Below, piece after piece: positions 6,923-7,829 of a stretch of 7,829 bases of DNA. How positions within the stretch are numbered: the first letter of the stretch is position 1; each line of letters opens with the position of its first letter. The stretch is from Lachnospiraceae bacterium (lineage in GTDB: Bacteria; Bacillota; Clostridia; Lachnospirales; Lachnospiraceae). The stretch covers positions 1 to 7,829 of the forward strand of contig CAAGKE010000191.1 in assembly GCA_900770325.1 (NCBI GenBank), in the 5' to 3' direction. Position numbers and translations under genes: made by a program. Below the pieces are notes generated by a model that worked only from the letters and a program-made list of their open reading frames with translations, was not told the DNA's origin and made no database searches.

Positions 6923-7570
6923 ATGAAAAAACAGTATGTAGTGTTTGGAATCGGCCGGTTTGGTGCCAGTGTTGCCCGTACTTTGGAAAACAATGGCTGC
7001 CAGGTGATCGCGGTGGATAAGGATCCGGAAAAGATCCAGATGATCGCAGATGATGTCAGCTATGCCATGACTGCCGATGTGGAGGAGCCGGAAGCCATTG
7101 CCAGCCTGGGCCTGAAGAATGTGGACGGAGCCGTGATCACCATGGTAAACAGCATGGAAGCCAGTATTGTGGTGGCAATGATGTGCCAGGAGATGGGGAT
7201 GAATTATGTGATCGCCCGGGCAAAAAATGAGATCCATGGACGCATTCTGGAAAAGATAGGTGTCACGAAGGTGGTATATCCGGAGCAGGAGATGGGTGTG
7301 AGAATCGGCCGTTATATTGCAGCTCAGGATTTTATGGACTGGATCGCCCTTTCCCCGGAGTTTTCCCTGGTGGAAATGATCATGCCTCAGGAATGGGTTG
7401 GAAAATCCCTTGTGGAACTGGATCTGCGCAGCCGGTATGGATTTAATGTGGTGGGCATGAAAAACGGCAGCGAGATGGTCATGCGGTTTGATCCCACGAA
7501 GCCTCTGGAGCAGGGGGTCGTACTGTATGTAATCGGTAAAAATTCTGATCTGGAGAAATTTCAGGATTGA
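6923..7570 (+). CDS. ktrA: Potassium channel gating subunit KtrA (RCK/TrkA family)
   Basis: KtrA is a cytoplasmic protein that forms an octameric ring under the KtrB dimer and opens it in response to ATP/ADP or NAD(H). The N-terminal RCK_N domain (about residues 3-125) has the Rossmann motif G9-I-G-R-F-G14 and an acidic Asp32 at the end of strand 2, which contacts the nucleotide ribose. The RCK_C domain spans about 135-215 (L-V-E-M, then L-R-S-R-Y-G-F-N-V-V-G, then D-P-T-K-P-L). In Staphylococcus and Bacillus KtrA this domain binds cyclic di-AMP, which shuts the channel; such control here is inferred, not shown. The length of 215 residues is that of single-RCK KtrA and about half that of E. 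coli TrkA. It follows ktrB by 12 bases, is in the same reading frame and is surely its partner. Confidence 0.95.
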   Translation: MKKQYVVFGIGRFGASVARTLENNGCQVIAVDKDPEKIQMIADDVSYAMTADVEEPEAIASLGLKNVDGAVITMVNSMEASIVVAMMCQEMGMNYVIARAKNEIHGRILEKIGVTKVVYPEQEMGVRIGRYIAAQDFMDWIALSPEFSLVEMIMPQEWVGKSLVELDLRSRYGFNVVGMKNGSEMVMRFDPTKPLEQGVVLYVIGKNSDLEKFQD

Positions 7571-7634
7571 GTTGGTCTGCCTTGTCCACAATAACAAATT
7601 GTCGAAATTGTTGCGAAAAAAATAAAAAATAGGG

Positions 7635-7663
7635 TTGACAAGTATGCCCCTATATGGTAAACT
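7635..7663 (+). promoter_or_regulatory. Strong sigma-A promoter for the tRNA-Thr gene
   Basis: A perfect -35 TTGACA (7635-7640), a 17-base spacer and the -10 TAAACT (7658-7663) are preceded by the extended -10 element TGG at 7655-7657. The A-rich run at about 7615-7631 just upstream resembles an UP element. Transcription would start near 7670-7674, about 20 bases before the mature tRNA. Confidence 0.8.
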
Positions 7664-7670
7664 CTTTTCT

Positions 7671-7691
7671 TGTAGCGGACAAAACCGCACA
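7671..7691 (+). other. Small hairpin in the tRNA-Thr 5' leader
   Basis: TGT-A-GCGG at 7671-7678 can pair with CCGC-ACA at 7685-7691, giving seven base pairs with one bulged A and the loop ACAAAA. It fills almost the whole predicted leader and ends two bases before the tRNA 5' end, where RNase P would cut. No function is known to me. Confidence 0.45.
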
Positions 7692-7692
7692 G

Positions 7693-7765
7693 GCTGCTGT
7701 GGCTCAGTCGGTAGAGCGTCACATTGGTAATGTGGAGGTCACGGGTCCGATTCCCGTCAGCAGCT
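7693..7765 (+). tRNA. tRNA-Thr (anticodon GGU)
   Basis: A full cloverleaf can be drawn. The acceptor stem is GCTGCTG (7693-7699) with CAGCAGC (7758-7764). The D-stem is GCTC/GAGC with GG in the loop. The anticodon stem is TCACA/TGTGG with one T-G pair, and its loop TTGGTAA gives anticodon GGT at 7726-7728. The variable loop is AGGTC, and the T-stem is ACGGG/CCCGT. The length is 73 bases with discriminator T7765. It reads ACC and ACU codons. The CCA end is not encoded (TCT follows), so it must be added by nucleotidyltransferase. Oddly, the T-loop is TCCGATT and not TTCGATT, so position 55 is C where nearly all elongator tRNAs have a uridine made into pseudouridine. The gene stands alone between its own promoter and a terminator. 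Confidence 0.95.
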
Positions 7766-7773
7766 TCTATAAC

Positions 7774-7807
7774 AAATAAAGCTCCTGTATTTGCAGGAGC
7801 TTTATTT
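7774..7807 (+). terminator. Intrinsic terminator after tRNA-Thr, bidirectional
   Basis: AAATAAAGCTCCTG (7774-7787) and CAGGAGCTTTATTT (7794-7807) form a perfect 14-bp stem with a six-base loop TATTTG. The GC core is flanked by T-rich sequence on the right (to 7812) and A-rich sequence on the left, so it can end transcription from either strand. Confidence 0.9.
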
Positions 7808-7829
7808 ATTTTCCGATGTACCAGTATAG

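Noticed and set aside
7582..7590. TTGTCCACA resembling a DnaA box
   Set aside because: It is one mismatch from TTATCCACA but stands alone. No cluster of boxes, AT-rich unwinding element or dnaA/dnaN genes are nearby, so it is not an origin.
7593..7612. Possible ktrA terminator (AACAA...TTGTT inverted repeat)
   Set aside because: The stem is short and AT-only with a long loop, and is followed by A-rich rather than T-rich sequence on the + strand.
5843..7690. A 615-codon open frame on the minus strand opposite ktrB and ktrA
   Set aside because: It lies codon-on-codon against the sense genes, which share one frame, so it stays open simply because they avoid TTA, CTA and TCA codons. Its product is rich in His and Gln, as expected from reversed GTG, ATG and CTG codons, and it has no recognisable domain.

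Overview
The window looks like an ordinary chromosomal segment from a Clostridia-type Firmicute, most likely of the Lachnospiraceae. This is inferred from the gene families and their order, the AGGAGA-like ribosome binding sites, the sigma-A type promoters and the tRNA gene without an encoded CCA. No alignment or taxonomic search was possible. All genes lie on the + strand, are tightly packed and show no obvious compositional break. No insertion sequence, CRISPR array, prophage gene or toxin-antitoxin pair was seen.

Layout: (1) 2-1036 is the 3' part of a MATE-family efflux transporter cut by the window edge. (2) 1062-1604 is ispF, an enzyme of the MEP isoprenoid pathway, with an unusual cysteine-rich C-terminal tail. 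(3) 1637-2704 is an Eis-like GNAT N-acetyltransferase of unknown substrate. (4) 2705-2880 is an intergenic region with a good sigma-A promoter. (5) 2881-5457 is cysS, mrnC and rlmB with overlapping ends: cysteinyl-tRNA synthetase, the 23S rRNA-maturing Mini-ribonuclease III and a 23S rRNA 2'-O-methyltransferase. (6) 5468-7570 is ktrB-ktrA, a potassium uptake channel and its RCK gating subunit, with no visible promoter of their own. (7) 7571-7829 holds a strong extended -10 promoter, a single tRNA-Thr(GGU) gene and a perfect 14-bp stem terminator able to work in both directions.

How the genes fit together: the ispF ... cysS-mrnC-rlmB order is the conserved Firmicute arrangement known from the Bacillus subtilis yacN-yazC-yacO region. 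Here a GNAT gene sits where gltX and cysE are in Bacillus, and ktrBA follows rlmB where rae1 (yacP) and sigH usually lie. The cysS-to-ktrA block is probably one transcription unit that joins translation functions to potassium homeostasis. The tRNA gene is an independent unit.

I found no convincing undescribed system. The points most worth a second look are the C at position 55 in the T-loop of the tRNA-Thr, the CxxCxxC tail of IspF, the placement of ktrBA, and the compact leader hairpin that abuts the tRNA 5' end.
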